DNA of 64,000 nt. Source: Prorocentrum cordatum. Its lineage: Eukaryota; Sar; Dinophyceae; Prorocentrales; Prorocentraceae. Shown piece after piece: positions 33,801 to 48,397 of this stretch. How positions within the stretch are numbered: the stretch's first letter is position 1; the number at the start of each line of letters is the position of its first letter. A program made the translations under genes and the position numbers. Location of the stretch: contig CAUYUJ010021693.1 of the NCBI GenBank assembly GCA_963575745.1, positions 595,768 to 659,767 of the forward strand, in the 5' to 3' direction. The notes beneath the pieces are model-generated. The model saw only the letters and a list, made by a program, of their open reading frames with translations. It made no database searches and had not been told where the DNA came from.

Positions 33801-34109
33801 CGCACCGATTTTCACGGGTTCCCATGGTCAGCGTGCCCGAAAAACTGCGCCGGGAAGATTTAGGTTTGCACGGGCGAAGCAGTCTCGTTGATTCGCAGCG
33901 TTGACGTCCCAGGAATGGCGTCCTGGCGCGATTCAATATCGTCAAGACGCAACAGTCAAGTTAATCCGTGGCGTTGGAAACCCGAAAACAATATTTTGGC
34001 ACGTTTCAAAGTCTTCATGCGACTGTCTTCCAACGAGGCAGTTCCAACAAAGAAAATGATGTCCATGAACAGGGAGCTTGGAGGTAGGGTTTATTCCAAC
34101 ATGGTTGAT

Positions 34110-34338
34110 GACCTTGGGGTTTACACGAGCCCTCCTTTCCCTCTTCCTCAACCTCCGCCTCCTCCTCCTCTCCCCCCCTCCCTCCGCCTGCCCCCCCCTC
34201 CTCCCTCCTCCGACCTTTGGGTTTACACGAGTCCTCCTCTTCCTCTTCCTCAACCTCCGCCTCATCCTCCTCATCCCCCCCCCCCCCCCCCCCCCCTCGT
34301 TACTCCTTCCTCCCTCCTCTCCCTCCTCGCTTTTTTTG

Positions 34339-34397
<59 letters not shown>

Positions 34398-34540
34398 TTT
34401 TCTCTATTATCCCTCCTTTCCGCCCTTTCCCTCCTCTCCCTCCCCCCCCCCTATCCCGTCTGTGCTTCCTCTCCCTTCTCTCCTTGCTCTTCCCCCTCTC
34501 CCTCCCCCATCATGCCTCCTCCCTCCTGTGTCCTCTGGTG
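34110..34540. repeat. Polypyrimidine tract with (CT)n core
   Basis: The tract is CCT-rich with a C run at about 34276-34295 and a (CT)n block at about 34343-34394. It borders the second Gag remnant. Confidence 0.85.
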
Positions 34541-35110
34541 AGGATCGGAGCATGCCAATGCGCTCCTGAGGCTCGGTTGAAGTTCATCAGAACCGATACC
34601 GCCCCCGCGCGCTCCTCCTCTCCTTTTTGGCCCCACCGCTTGGCCAAGCGATGCGTCAAGCAAGTCAAAGGCGGCACTTTGTTGACATAAATTTGACCAC
34701 ATCGGATGAGGACGGCCGGCGGCCACTCATCCACGTGCTCGCGAGCCGTGCTGGTCAAGCAAGACGAGACGTAGCCCGCCTGGCGAAAATCGTTGGGGTC
34801 GGAATTCGCCACTGACGAAGTCATTACCGCGCGCACCCATCGTTGGAACGGCACGCCAGCTTGCTGCTCGGGCCCAAGGTGCGGAGGCGTCGCATGTTGC
34901 CGCCGCCACCGCCGCCCGCGCCAACGCAGGCGACGCAGCTGGCGGCAGCGCCCATGCCCACCCCGATGGCCTTCCATCCAGAGTGGAGCCCCCGTCCAGG
35001 TGTCGAGGAGGCGTGACAGCCCTGGTACCCACCAACAGCGATGCTCCAGAACTGATCCTCGCAGCCGTCGTGGGCATCGGTCTCCGGTATCTTCCTCCTC
35101 CTCATCGTCG
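34540..35110 (-). pseudogene. Retroelement Gag-like remnant, copy 2
   Basis: A minus-strand frame keeps the Gag motifs in one reading: VPFQRWVRAVMTSSVANSDP, DFRQAGYVSSCLTSTAREHV, PPAVLIRCGQIYVNKVPPLT, HRLAKRWGQ and AVSVLMNFNRASGAHWHAPI. It aligns motif by motif with copy 1 (7.4-8.1 kb). The upstream Gly-rich segment (GVGMGAAASCVACVGAGGGG) and the LRTLGP start are shared too. It ends at the polypyrimidine tract, so the pol part is missing. From 35.2 to 36.15 kb I find no recognisable gene. Confidence 0.5.
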
Positions 35111-36171
35111 CGTATTGGGTCTTTTCTTCTGTCGTGCAATTGGCGTGCAGGCCGCACTCGAAGCACCCCGCCCCGCCGCGTAGTGGCGGGAGAACGCGTC
35201 GTGCGTCGTTTTGTCGATTTGAACCAACTGTACGATCATCCATAGGGATGCACATAGGGATCCAAGTCTGTCCTAATGCAGGAAGAGAGCAAATACCGTT
35301 GAGAGGCATGCCCCAGAGAACCGACAGCGAGTAGTTCCGGATTCGTGTGATAGTCCTCCGGAAAGATGGCAGCACGTTTGCCCGACCCTCCTTTGCATCC
35401 CCGCTCGTCCCTGCATACGTTTCACCTGGCTCTCGCGACATGGTTCCGCTCGGCTCGGGACGCTCTGCTGCAACCTACGACGTGGGCGACGGATCGAACG
35501 ACTGCTTGACCTAGCCAACTACACCCACATGCGAGCGCAATGGAAACAAAACGTCTCGGTCCTTGTCTCCCTCGGGCTGTCGCAACATAGTTCCGCTTAG
35601 CTCGGGGCCCTGCGCGAACGCTGCGGATGTGGAAATCAGATCGTTCGACGTTCTGACAGCAGCGGCGGCGCTCGCAGGCGAGCGCGGCGACAACGGACCC
35701 CCGAGCCGATCGAAAACAGCTCGATGGCGCCAGGGGGGGGAGGCGCAAGGGGCGCGGTCGTTGAAGGTCATGCATTTGTAGTCGTAAGCGCACTCCGTCT
35801 CTTGCGTCGGTAGTGCCGGCCTGGCCTGGCTGACCCCGCCAGCCCCTAGAGGCGCGGCGCTTGCCAGGGCGAGGAAAACGGTCAACACGAATGTAGGAGC
35901 GGAATGTAGAGCGGGAGCGCGTGGAACACGCTGCTGTAGAACAACCGCGAAGATCGCGACGCATTGCCACGCGGGCCACGGCGGCAGTTGGTGGAGCGAG
36001 ATGCTCCGCCACCAACTAGAAATGTAAAGCGGGATGAGAAAACTGATATTTTCAGCTAAAGCGGAGGAGTGCATTAAATCGGCGTGTTGGTATCATAGCG
36101 GAACAGCCACAAGGAGGAAAAAAAAACGCACCCTGCAACCACTGAGGCAAACACTGCTGAAGTACCGTTAG

Positions 36172-36395
36172 AGTGGGGGGAGGACGAGGAGGCGAAGGCA
36201 GAGGGAGGACGAGGACGAGGGAGCAGGAGGAGGAGGAGGAGGAGCAGGAGGAGGTAGACGAGGAAGAGGATTCGCAGGCGGCGACAGAGCCGGCGGCCCG
36301 AGCGCGGGCGCCCGGCGCGCGGGCGCCCCGCGCGCGGGCGCGCGCGCGGGCGGCGCGCTCGTGGCGCGCGCGCCCTGGGGCCTTGCTCTTAGCAT
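36172..36395. repeat. GGA-rich tract followed by GC-rich GCGCGGGC repeats
   Basis: A purine (GAGGA)n block at about 36172-36275 is followed by imperfect CGCGGGCGCCC units to about 36370. It is simple sequence. The AT-rich stretch 36.40-36.59 kb shows nothing. Confidence 0.75.
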
Positions 36396-36603
36396 GATTC
36401 AATGCACCTGTAGCTATTCCCGAACTTCATTTTGACTAGAAATTCGTTCTGTATGGAAATTCATGGTTTTGATCAGAAATTCAAGTTTTAAACGATTAAT
36501 TCGCATTTTTGCATTTTAATTGATTAATTCATAATTTTGAATGATGATTTACATACAAAAAATCGTGGTTGTTTACATACAAATAACCGGCACGTGCAAA
36601 TTC

Positions 36604-36860
36604 CATGGCCCCCAATATGGCCCCCAATATGGCCCCCAAGATGGCCCCGACAGGTTCCCATGGGGCCCCCAAGAGGACCCAGGCGGCTCCCGCGAGGCCT
36701 CCAAAAGGCTTCCAGGAGGCCCCCAAGAGGCCCCCAAGACCCCAAGAGGCATCAGGAGGATCCCCGCGGCACCCAAGACTCCCAAAAACACCGCTGGGCC
36801 TGCCAAGAGGCCCCCCAGACGCCCCAACAGGCATGCAAAAAGCGTCTAAGAGCCATCCGA
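36604..36860 (+). repeat. Minisatellite of CCCCCAAGATGGC-like units
   Basis: It begins with three near-identical 14-bp units (ATGGCCCCCAATATGG) and grades into CCCCCAAGAGGC units. It is the same unit type that fills structured repeats E1 and E2, but no left or right arm is seen next to it. Confidence 0.8.
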
Positions 36861-36904
36861 GGATACTAAGATAGGCATTGAAGATGCCTCTGGCTATTCT
36901 GCTC

Positions 36905-37135
36905 GCCCTGTTCCTCCTCCTCGTCCTCCTCCTTCGTGTCCTCCTCCTTCCCCTCGTGCTCCTCCTCCTCCTGCTTTCTCTTCTTCCTCCGATTCCTCCT
37001 CCTCCTCCTTTTCCTCCTCCTCCTCCTCCTCCGTGCTCCCCATTTTCCATCCCCCCCTCCTCCTCCTCCTCCTCCTTCTCCTCCTCCTCCTCCTCCCTCC
37101 TCCTCCTCCCTCCTCCTCCTGCTCCTACTCCTATC
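36905..37135. repeat. CCT-rich polypyrimidine tract
   Basis: About 230 bp of CTCCT/CCTCCT repeats. Confidence 0.85.
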
Positions 37136-37288
37136 CTTATTCCTTATTAGAATATACTCCTACTCCCCCCTCAGGCCGGCAGATAGCGGGCGCATCCGGG
37201 TGGTCCCATCCTAACCTGTAAAAAAACAATACAAATTCAACATTGTTCTTATTTTTTCCTCTCGACATGGACGTCCTGTCGTCCACGG

Positions 37289-37690
37289 CGATAATCCATT
37301 GCAAAAAAATACCACAAAGAGCACACGCGCGCGTTCATGTCAGAATCCTACCGATCACCGTGTGTTTGCAAGCATTTCAACATAAAAAACATCAGAAACC
37401 ACATGCTTTTTTCACGAAAAAATGTACAAATTTCCCGCCCGGGCTCTCTTGCTGAAATCATAGGAAAACCATAGGAATCTTAAGAATTCGGTCAAATCCA
37501 GCGATTTCACGTCATCGCGCGGTGCACTCGCGATGCTCTGTCATGCACCCAGGCCGCGAATCCGGTGCAAAAAATACCACAAAGAGCACACTCGCGCGTT
37601 CATGTCAGAATCCTACCGAACACCGTGTGTTTGCAAGCATTTCAACATAAAAACATCAAAAACCCAATGCTTTTTCACAAAAATGCTTTG
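37289..37690 (+). repeat. Two ~135-bp direct repeats
   Basis: Copy 1 is 37289-37425 and copy 2 is 37558-37690. They share TACCACAAAGAGCACAC, GCGCGTTCATGTCAGAATCC and GTTTGCAAGCATTTCAACAT, with few differences and some length variation in A and T runs. Confidence 0.85.
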
Positions 37691-38121
37691 GGGTGTCCTG
37701 TCAGACCGTCGGGCTTCCTCCGGCCACCTCTGGCTTCCTGCGGTGTACCGGGCCATTCTCGACTCGTCTGGCAATGCGTGCGCGGCATTCAACGCGCGCT
37801 CGCCAGTTCCCGCCGGCAACCGCCATCGCGGCCGCATCAGCTGTACCAAACCGGCTGGCCGGTGTGTTTTCGGCCCCCAGTTGTGCCAGCTTTGCTTCTT
37901 ATGTTGTGGGAGGGCGGGTGGGGCTGGGCATGCCATGCTTGACTCGCTCGAGCTGGCTAGCTTGACTCCTACTCCTACTCCTACTCCTTCTCCTACTCAT
38001 CATCATTCTCCCCGCCCCCTCACGCATCCATCAATCCAGCCTCCTCCTCCTCCTCATCGTACTTCCTTGGCTCGGTTCAGCTGTCGCCCTCTTTATTCCC
38101 GCACTTCCCTAGACACCTCAA

Positions 38122-38172
38122 CTCGCCTGGGCGTCGTTTCTGGATGGGCTGGCGCCGATGCGCGAAACGTCA
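38122..38172 (+). repeat. Isolated right arm of the structured repeat family
   Basis: It reads CAACTCGCCTGGGCGTCG, TTTCTGGATGGGCTGGCG and then GCGCGAAACGTCAGC, matching the right arm of E3 (50660-50710) including its upstream part. No left arm was found nearby. The region 37.7-38.5 kb otherwise shows only short compositional frames and a CTCCTA microsatellite at about 37962-38000. Confidence 0.6.
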
Positions 38173-38512
38173 GCTATTTGTTCTCTGACAGTCGCCACGC
38201 TAATCCAAGGCTGCGAGCGGGCCCCCCTTCGGGAGCTTTCGGCGCTGGCTTCGAACCGTTCTGAGTGCCTCGTGGGCCGCCGGGCCGTTCTGGAGCTCTC
38301 TGGAAGTCTTGGCCCTTCCGTGCTGTTTTGGGAAGTCTTTCAAGGCGTTTCGGGGGCAGTCTGGGGCCCCGTCGGGCGGCCGTAAAGATTTCTTGGGGCG
38401 CGCGGGGCCAACTCGTCGGAGTGCCGTGCGAGGCCGTCGCGAGTCTCTCTTGGGCCGCTCTGGGCACGGTGAGAAGGGCGATGGCGCTTTTCCTCGGAGC
38501 CTCTGCAGTGCG

Positions 38513-41000
<2,488 letters not shown>

Positions 41001-41234
41001 CAGCCGCGCCGAAGCGGGCCGCGCGCCGAGGCGGCCTGGCCGCGCGGGCCCACTGCGCCGCGCGCCTTGAGCCAGAAAGCTCTGGAGGGCAGCCTACTGA
41101 CCCCATCGGGGCCCTCTCGAGGCCCCCCCGCGGTTCCCAAGGCACATGTCCACGGACCAAACAAAAGCCTGCCCGGTTGTCTCACTGCCCGCCCTCCGCA
41201 AGGAGTGAACCAGATAATGAATATTATGGCCCTG

Positions 41235-41490
41235 GTCTTTCTCACCCCTTCCTCCCCCCGCCCCCCTCTCTTCCTCCCCCCTTCCTTCTCCCTTCCTCCT
41301 CCCAGTGCCCCCTCTCATCCCCCCGCCCTCCTCTCTTCCTCCTCCCCTCTTCCCCCCTCCCTCCCCCCTTTCTCCTTTATTCCTCCTCCCTTCCTCCTCC
41401 CTTACTCCTCTGTACCTCCCCCCTTACTCCTCTATTCCTCCTCCCTTCCCCCCTTCCTGCCACCCTCTTCCCCTCTTTCTCCCCTTCCGT
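41235..41490. repeat. Polypyrimidine CCTTCCTC tract
   Basis: About 255 bp of degenerate CCTCCCTTCCT, between the methyltransferase-like gene and the next coding block. Confidence 0.8.
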
Positions 41491-41699
41491 GCTTCGGGCC
41501 GATCGGGGATTCGACATCTCTGTTCCGTGGATGGGAACATGATCTACCTTTGTAGGCTCTGCTTACCTGTTGCAGGAGCGTGCCTATTGCCTCGATTAGG
41601 TCTCGTGCGCCTTTGCTGCTGCTGCTGCTGCTGCCGTTGCTGCTGCCACGCCAGGGGCCCAGGAGCGCCAGGCGAGCGAGCTAATCCGAGTCAAGGGGC

Positions 41700-42150
41700 G
41701 GCAACTGGCCCGCCACGCAGGCAAGTGGCAGCAGCAGCAGCATCAGCAGTAGATCTGCCAACGGCCGAACCCCTGGCATCTGTAAAATGGTCGTCGTCCT
41801 CCTCCTCCTCCTCCTCCTCCTCCTCCTCCTCCTCCTCCTCCTCCTCCTCCTCCTCCTCCTCCCCTCCCCCCATCCTCCTACCCACCCATCCTCTTCCTCC
41901 TACAGAGCGAGGGGGGGGAGGGAGAGCAGCAACAAGAGCAGCAGCAACAACCAGAACCTTCGGCGGACAGGAACCGCTCTTGCTCTAACAGGGCGCGCCC
42001 TCGGCGCGCGAAGACTGGCTTGAAATGCTGGCAACTGGCAGCAGCAGGAGCAGCATCCGCAGTTGATCTGCCTACGGCCGACCCCCTGGCAGGTGTGCGA
42101 TGGCCCTCCTCCTCCTCCTCCTCCCCCCCCTCTTCCCCCTCCCCTTCTCC
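41700..42150. repeat. Duplicated segment with CTG/CAG and CCT microsatellites
   Basis: Two related blocks (about 41725-41870 and 42020-42150) each have a CAG-type run, then GATCTGCC-ACGGCCGA-CCCCTGGCA, then a CCT tract ((CCT)n near-pure at 41795-41866). A short CTG run also lies at 41612-41640. The duplication may include small exons of the gene that follows upstream on the minus strand, but I cannot define them. Confidence 0.55.
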
Positions 42151-42299
42151 CCTCTTTTCCTCCTCATCCACGGATCCCGATTCGCCTGCCTGGGGCGGCA
42201 TCGGCGCAAGTTTCAAGTCTGTTGCGTCCTCGTGGACGCGCCCAGCAGAGCACGGCAAAACCCCCCTGCGTCTCCTGCTCCTCCTCCGCCTTGTTTCCC

Positions 42300-45200
42300 C
42301 CCCCATCCTTCCTCATTTTTTGCAGAGCGAGTGTCAGACTCCCCTCGACTAAGCACATCGCTCGCATTGTCCGTAGCAAACTTCCGAAGCTGGAAAAGCA
42401 AGGCCTGTGGGCAACCCCCGTGAGAGACCGCGACGGGCTGTCACTGCGCCATTCCCCTGAACTCTAAACCGAGCGTCAGCCCGCAACTCGCAGTGCATAT
42501 CTCGCGCGCTGGACCTCCCCCCGCCGCCTCGCTCTATCTCCTGCGCCCCCCTGCCTCCCGCGCCCCTCTAGCCTCAGCGAGGCGGCCCCTGGGCGCCGGC
42601 CGCTCGACTGGAGAGCGCGCCAGGCGCCCCCGCCGCAAAGAAAAACACCACCGTGCCCCCGGACTCCTGCAGCGCGCACCTACGCGGCCTTGCGCGCGGA
42701 CTTGCACGCAGGGGCGCCGCCAATGCTGGCTCTCTTCGCCGCCAGAACCGCTGGGGAATGCGGCGCCGCCTTGCTCACTGCGCGGCCGGCGAGGATCGCC
42801 TTCCCCGCGTTCAGAAGGATCTCGGGGATCAGGCGGCCCTCGAGCGCGGGAAACTCCTCCTTCATCTTGTCAGGCTCCTCTGCGACGCTGATGAGGTTCT
42901 TCGTGGCATCGCGGACCTTCTGCTTCTGCTGGGTCAGAATCCTCGACTGCCCTTTCGCCTCCCAAATCGACGACGTCACGTTCGCGCACCAGGCGACCAG
43001 GAAGAGCCGCTGTCGCAACTGTGACGTCATGGAGTCCACCTGCGACCAAGCTGGGGGTCGCGGTACACCTCCTTTATGAGAGAGAAGCCACCGATCACCT
43101 GGAGCGAACGCGGGGTGGCGAGGAGGAGCCGCGGCGGAATCTACTGGGAACGAGGGGAGCTCGGTGGGGTGAGACGGCGGGGGACTGGTGAAGGAACACG
43201 AGGAGCTGGGGAAGACGGCGAACAAGGATCTGCGCACCTTGTTGACGGCACCAACCATATTCCCACCCTTGCCGCCGAAGGTCTCCGGCATGTCCACGGT
43301 GCCACCGACAACCTTTAAGAACTCGGCCGCTTCCTGCAGCGTCTCGGGGATGGGGCTCCTCTCAAGAAGCTGCTTCGCGGCGCGCACGGCTGGCTCGGCG
43401 TCGAACCGCTTGACGGAGCGTTCAGCCCGCTCCTGCGCGACTTTCTCCAGCCATGGCACGGCCTGCGCGTGCAGCTCCTTGCTGGCCCCCACTGCGGCCT
43501 CCACATCTTCCAGAGAAGCGTCGAAAGTCTTCGCGATGACCGTCTGGAAGGCGCGCTCCGGCTGCGCCATGCCCCCGAGCTGGCGCACGGCGTCGCTCGC
43601 GTTCCCCCACAGCTCCAGGTTCAGCTCGCCCCCGGCCTGCTCGGCAAGCTCCTTGGCGTCGGCGACGGCCGCGACGCTGCACAGCCACATGTCCGCTTCC
43701 TTCCAGGTGTCCTCGGGCGGCTCCGCGCTCAGCAGCTCGGAGATGTTCAAGAAGCCCTGCAATTCCTTCCGTTGCCACGCCGCCGAGTCCACGCGCTTCA
43801 GAGACGGTTCTGCTGCACCCTTGGCTCTGGCCAGAACGCTGTGGCCCAAGGCCCTGCGCACGCGCGCCGCCGTGCCCAGCGAGAGGGAGAACAGCGACTG
43901 CAGCCCCTCTAAGTTGTCTTCCGCAGACACTGTCACGCCAGAGACCTTCAACAACGCCTCGGGGCTCTCCTTCAAGAGGTCGCACAACCGATTGGCTGTC
44001 TTCACTGGCTGCTTCATCCCAGGTACGTCGAGACGGCTGTGCGCGGCGATGTCGGCGACCTTCTTCAATGCCCCGAAGGCGGTCTCGTGGGGGCCCTTGA
44101 TACCATCAGGCGCCCACTCCTCGACGGGCGACCAGCCATGCTCCAACTCCAGCCGCTCGACGCACGCGGCAGTCAGGAGCTCCTCTGGAGAACGCGTTTC
44201 GGCGCCCAAACTACATTGAGAAGGCGCGCTGCTGCAGCACCTCTTGCACAAGGTGTTCTCCTCATCATCCCCCTCCCTCCTCCGCCTCCTCTTCCTCCTG
44301 ATCGTTCTGGCGGTCCGGGGTCCGGGGGTGGTTCATCTGTCTGTGTCCTGTTTCTCGCTCTCGGACAAGGAATCTTTCCTCAGGCCTGCTGCGGCTCGCC
44401 CCACCTCCTCGCGGGGCGAGCGCAAGAGCAACCCGAGGACCACGCCCTCGAACGCCGTGCCTCGACCGGAGGCAAACACAGGCAACGGCGAGGTCAAACA
44501 CCCCATGCTCAAGTAGGAGAAAATAAGGCGCGCCGCAGCAGCACCGGCCAAACTAAAACCAATGGCGGATCGGAAACCCTCGAACCTCATCGAACGGACT
44601 CGCGATCTTGCGGAGGCCCGCCCGCGGCCTTCCCTGGCGAGTTGGCGCCGGTCGGCCTCCTGCAGCGCGCCCGCCTTGGACGCGGCCTCCTTCTGCTTCT
44701 TGCAGGCGCGCGACACCTCCTCGGTCCAATTCTGCCGCTGTTCCCCGTCGGCATGGCCCGTCACCTGCGCGAAGAGCTCCCGGGCAGCCTGGGCGCACTG
44801 GAGAGCAGCCTCCTCGTGGGGCCGCTTCTTCATGGCCGACTCCGCCCAACCAACGAGGACTTTGCCGCCCGGGCTCGCGTTCAAAGCGACGCCCAAGGCC
44901 CCCTCCAGCTGTGGGGGCGCCTCCAGCGCCTCCTCCACCTCAGTCAGCGGGGCAGTGCTCGCGCGCGACACTGCCCAGAGAACTTGGATTTGACCCTTCA
45001 GCTCCTCCTCCCGCACGGGCCGCGCGGGGTCGGCGGGGGCCCGCTGGAGAGCATCCCGCGCGGCGCCAGCGAAGGCAACCACGGCGGCAAACGATCCGCC
45101 CCCCTTCTTGGCGTCCGACTTCGCGACGGTCGAAATCAGGCCCGTGCCGACTCGCTCGAGGGTCGTCGTCGCGAGATCTGCCGAGGGCGCGCCATCTGCA

Positions 45201-47260
45201 GCGCCGCTTTCCAACAGGGACATCAGCTGTAGCCAATCGCAGCGCTTGATGGCCTCGTCTGCCTTCCAGCTCCTGAACCGCATGTGGTGCGCCACGCCGA
45301 ACGCGATGTCCTCCGCCGCGGCGATCTCGGTGTCTTTCAGGAGAGTCTCGGTGTTCCCTGGCTTCTCGCTCACAGCAGCCTGCGGGCTCCTCCGCCTCCT
45401 CTGGTCCCCCTCGCTCAGTCTTCCCCCTCCTCCGCTTCCGCCGCCTCCTTTGAACTGGGCCGGGGGCCTCCAAGCCCCCGTTCACAAAGAGGAATGAACA
45501 TCTGAATGCGTACTGTAGCCCCCTCCTCCCTTCCTCCCCCATTCCTCCTCCCTTCCTCCTCCCTTCCGCGCCCCTTCCTCCTCCCTTTCTCCTGCCTTCC
45601 GCCTTCCTTCCTCCTACCCCCCCTCCTGCCTTCCCCCTCCCTTCCCCCCTCTCCCCCTATCGTCCTTCTCCTTTCCTCCTCCCTTCCTCCATCGACGACG
45701 ACGACGACGACCACGAACGCGACCACGACCGCGACCACTCCGCCTTGACGACCCGCACTGCCGCGCCCAGCACCTCCTCTGAGCGCGCCAGCCATGCCTT
45801 GTTGATCTGCAGCGCCTGCGCGCCGTCATCCGGGATCTTCCCCATCTTGGCCGCTGCCTTCTTGGCCGCGTGGATGGCGCTCTCTGCGGCTGCCGCCTGC
45901 TCGAAAGCCGTGGCCTTGAAGTCGGCTCTCCCCTCCTTCGTGGACAGGTCCACATCTCCGCTGAAGTCGAGCAATTTGTAACACTCCCGGAACGTGTTGA
46001 AGAGCGCGTCGGCCTCGCCCTTGAGTTTCCCGCCGGCCGCTGCGAGGCTGAATTCGAGGGCCTTCCGCCCCCTCTTCTTCGACGCGGAGCCGTCCTCGAG
46101 AGGTGCTGGCTCGTCCGGCTGCCCGCCGCCCTCGTCGGAGTCGTCGGGCGGCTGGGCGAGCAGGGGCGCGGCCCACGAACCGCCGCTGCCACGCTTCTTC
46201 CCTGGCTGGCTCCGGCCCGAGCGCTGCGGGGTCGCCAAGGGCGGACTGGCGCTGCTGCCGTCGGCTGGCTGCGCCGAGGGCGCGGCCGTCTGAGCAGGGG
46301 CGCGGGCGGCTGACCTCTGCGGCGGCGCCTGCGCCGAGGGCGCGGCGCACTTCGAAGGGGCAGCGGCTGCGGGCGTGGCAGCCCCTTTGGCGGCAGGCCT
46401 CTCGGCTGTCTGGGCGGCGCGCCCGGACGTAGCCCTCCCGGTCGTCTGGGCCGGCGGTCTGGCCTGCGGCTTGGTCGCAGCCTTGGGCGCGGGCTTGGCG
46501 GCGCGGGCCGTGCCCCGCAGGCCCGACAGCGCCGCGGCCACGAGATCCGTCTCTTCGGCGTCCTCGTCGCTCGCGGGAGAGTCGGACTGGCGCCCCTCCG
46601 ACGGCGCGCTCTCTGCTGCACCGATCTCCGCGCGCTGCGTGGCGCGCCGCAGGGCTGCAATTGGGGCCACGGCGGCCTCGGCAGCAGCCGAAACCTCAGC
46701 CGCGTCCGCGTCGTCGTCTGACTCGGCCACAGTCGCCAGCACCGTCCTGTCCTCCACCTTGCGATCGTCGTAGTCCGCGATGTCGTACAATAACTTCTTC
46801 GCGCCGTCCTTCATGACATATACAACCTGCCAGTAGGAGAGCAGAAAGGGAGGGCATTTCAACGATGAAAGAAGCGAGTGGGAAGACGACTTGGCAGCGC
46901 GCCTCCTGCCAGGCGCCGTCGATGAGCTCCTCGCCGCGACAATTCGGGTCCGTGGGCAGCGGCGTCTCAGGGAAAGCCTCGTGCCACTTGCTCACGGGGC
47001 AGGCTTGATGCCAGTTCGCAGACAGGCGACGCCCGGAGACCTTGACGGAAGATACCTGGCGAGCCTGCTGGATGTCTCCCGCGGCCTGCCTGGACATGCG
47101 GCGGCGCTTCTCTGGGCCCTTCCCCGCCGGGCTCTGGACGTACGCATCCACCTTGAGCCGCGCGGTCTGCGCCCGGCCCGCATCCCGGCGCACCCACTTG
47201 ATGCACTCCTTCAGCGGCTTCTTCTCGCCGCCAAGCAAGCGGGGGTCCAAGAGCACCGCC

Positions 47261-47321
<61 letters not shown>

Positions 47322-47322
47322 T

Positions 47323-47363
<41 letters not shown>

Positions 47364-48397
47364 GCTGGGCCAAGTCGGAATCGCGTCGGACATGGGTCGG
47401 GGCCGCGTGGGACTCGAGTCGCGTCGGGCCCCGTGCAGGATAGGCCGGGCGGGGCGCCCCTGCGGATCGAGCGGAGGTGGAATGTCAAACGGCAATGCTC
47501 GAACTCGCCTCGCCGCGACCAGAAAAAATGCACTCCTCTGCCGGTTGCCCTTTTTCTCTTGCGCGGAATTGCAATGCGCTGAATTTAAAAATTGCATTTT
47601 TTCGTTAATTTATTGACAAAAACTCATTTTCCAACAAAAAATATATGTTCACCAAAACCACTTTTATGTTCACCAGGGCGATTTTATGTTCACCAGGGCG
47701 GTTTTATGTTCACCGGCCGGAAATTCAAAAAACATTTATGTTCACCAAAACCACTTTTATATTCACCAAGGCGATTCTATGTTCACCAGAGCGTTTTTAT
47801 GTTCACCGGCCGGAAATTTTAATTTTTTTAAAAAATGGAAATAGGAAAAAAAAACAGAAATATAAACTTGCAGCCCGCGCGGGCAAAGAAAAATTGAAAG
47901 CGGCGGGCTCGATTTCAACGAAATGCCCCTTGCCCGCCTGCCTTCTTGCGCAACAGGGCCTTGCAAACCAGGCACAAATAGCCCGTGGCCTGGCGGATCA
48001 TGCTGCCATGGTCGGCGCGGGACTTCCACGGCCAGTATCCGCCGAACTCGTCCTCGTTACTCGCCTGGGGATGCGGGCTCGGGTCCGTGCTCTCGCGCGC
48101 GCAGAGACCGCACGTGAAGCTGGAACCATCCTTCTTGTTGAAAGGTTTCACCAGATAGCCAGCCCACTGGCCAACCACCACGAGGGCGACCTGAGAGGAA
48201 ATGGGAGCCAAGAGGGAGGAAAGGAGGCGAGGCGAAAGAAAGGAAGGACATAAGGAAGTGCACAATGACGGGGGGCCCTCGACCTCGAGGCCGCGCAGCA
48301 TGCGGCCCCGCCGCAACCCCGAGGCCAGGGGCGGCGCTTTCTCCGTCTCCCCGTCGGCGTCGGAAGGCGATGCCTTCACCGTCTCCGCGCGGGGCAT
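42300..48397 (-). CDS. Multi-exon gene for a CxxC-containing dinoflagellate protein of unknown function
   Basis: Minus-strand exons supported by splice sites and phase are: 48397-48284 (starts MPRAETVKASPSDADG), 48190-47960, 47259-46903, 46826-45744, 45379 to about 44.6 kb, about 44.24 kb to 43238, 43039-42800, and 42404 to about 42.32 kb; further small exons may follow. Exon 2 carries FTCGLCARESTDPSP and, about 40 residues on, LCLVCK, a likely zinc-binding pair. Exons 3-4 join as DGAWQE|VVYVMKDGAKKLLYDI. Exon 4 has a Pro/Ala-rich middle and a helical end; later exons are helical and Ala/Glu-rich. Most introns are GC-AG, with G after the acceptor. The family appears expanded in dinoflagellates, but I cannot name its function. 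The join between exons 5 and 6 is unresolved. Confidence 0.6.
47262..47361. repeat. (GA)n microsatellite directly at a splice acceptor
   Basis: About 100 bp of (GA)n on the plus strand give (CT)n in the minus-strand transcript. The run ends three bases before the acceptor GCAG|GCGGTG at 47260/47259, so it serves as the polypyrimidine tract of that 700-bp intron. Confidence 0.8.
47641..47820 (+). repeat. Nested 21-bp tandem repeat, TTTTATGTTCACCAGGGCG
   Basis: Eight units of about 21 bp (TATGTTCACC plus a variable A/C-rich half) are arranged as two four-unit blocks of about 88 bp. Each block ends in CACCGGCCGGAAATT. It is AT-richer than its surroundings and lies within an intron of the CxxC gene. 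Confidence 0.85.

Noticed and set aside
44039-45232. A 397-codon plus-strand frame, and a 343-codon one at 43188-44219
   Set aside because: They are antisense to exons 5-6 of the CxxC gene, and their Arg/Ser/Pro composition is typical of shadows.
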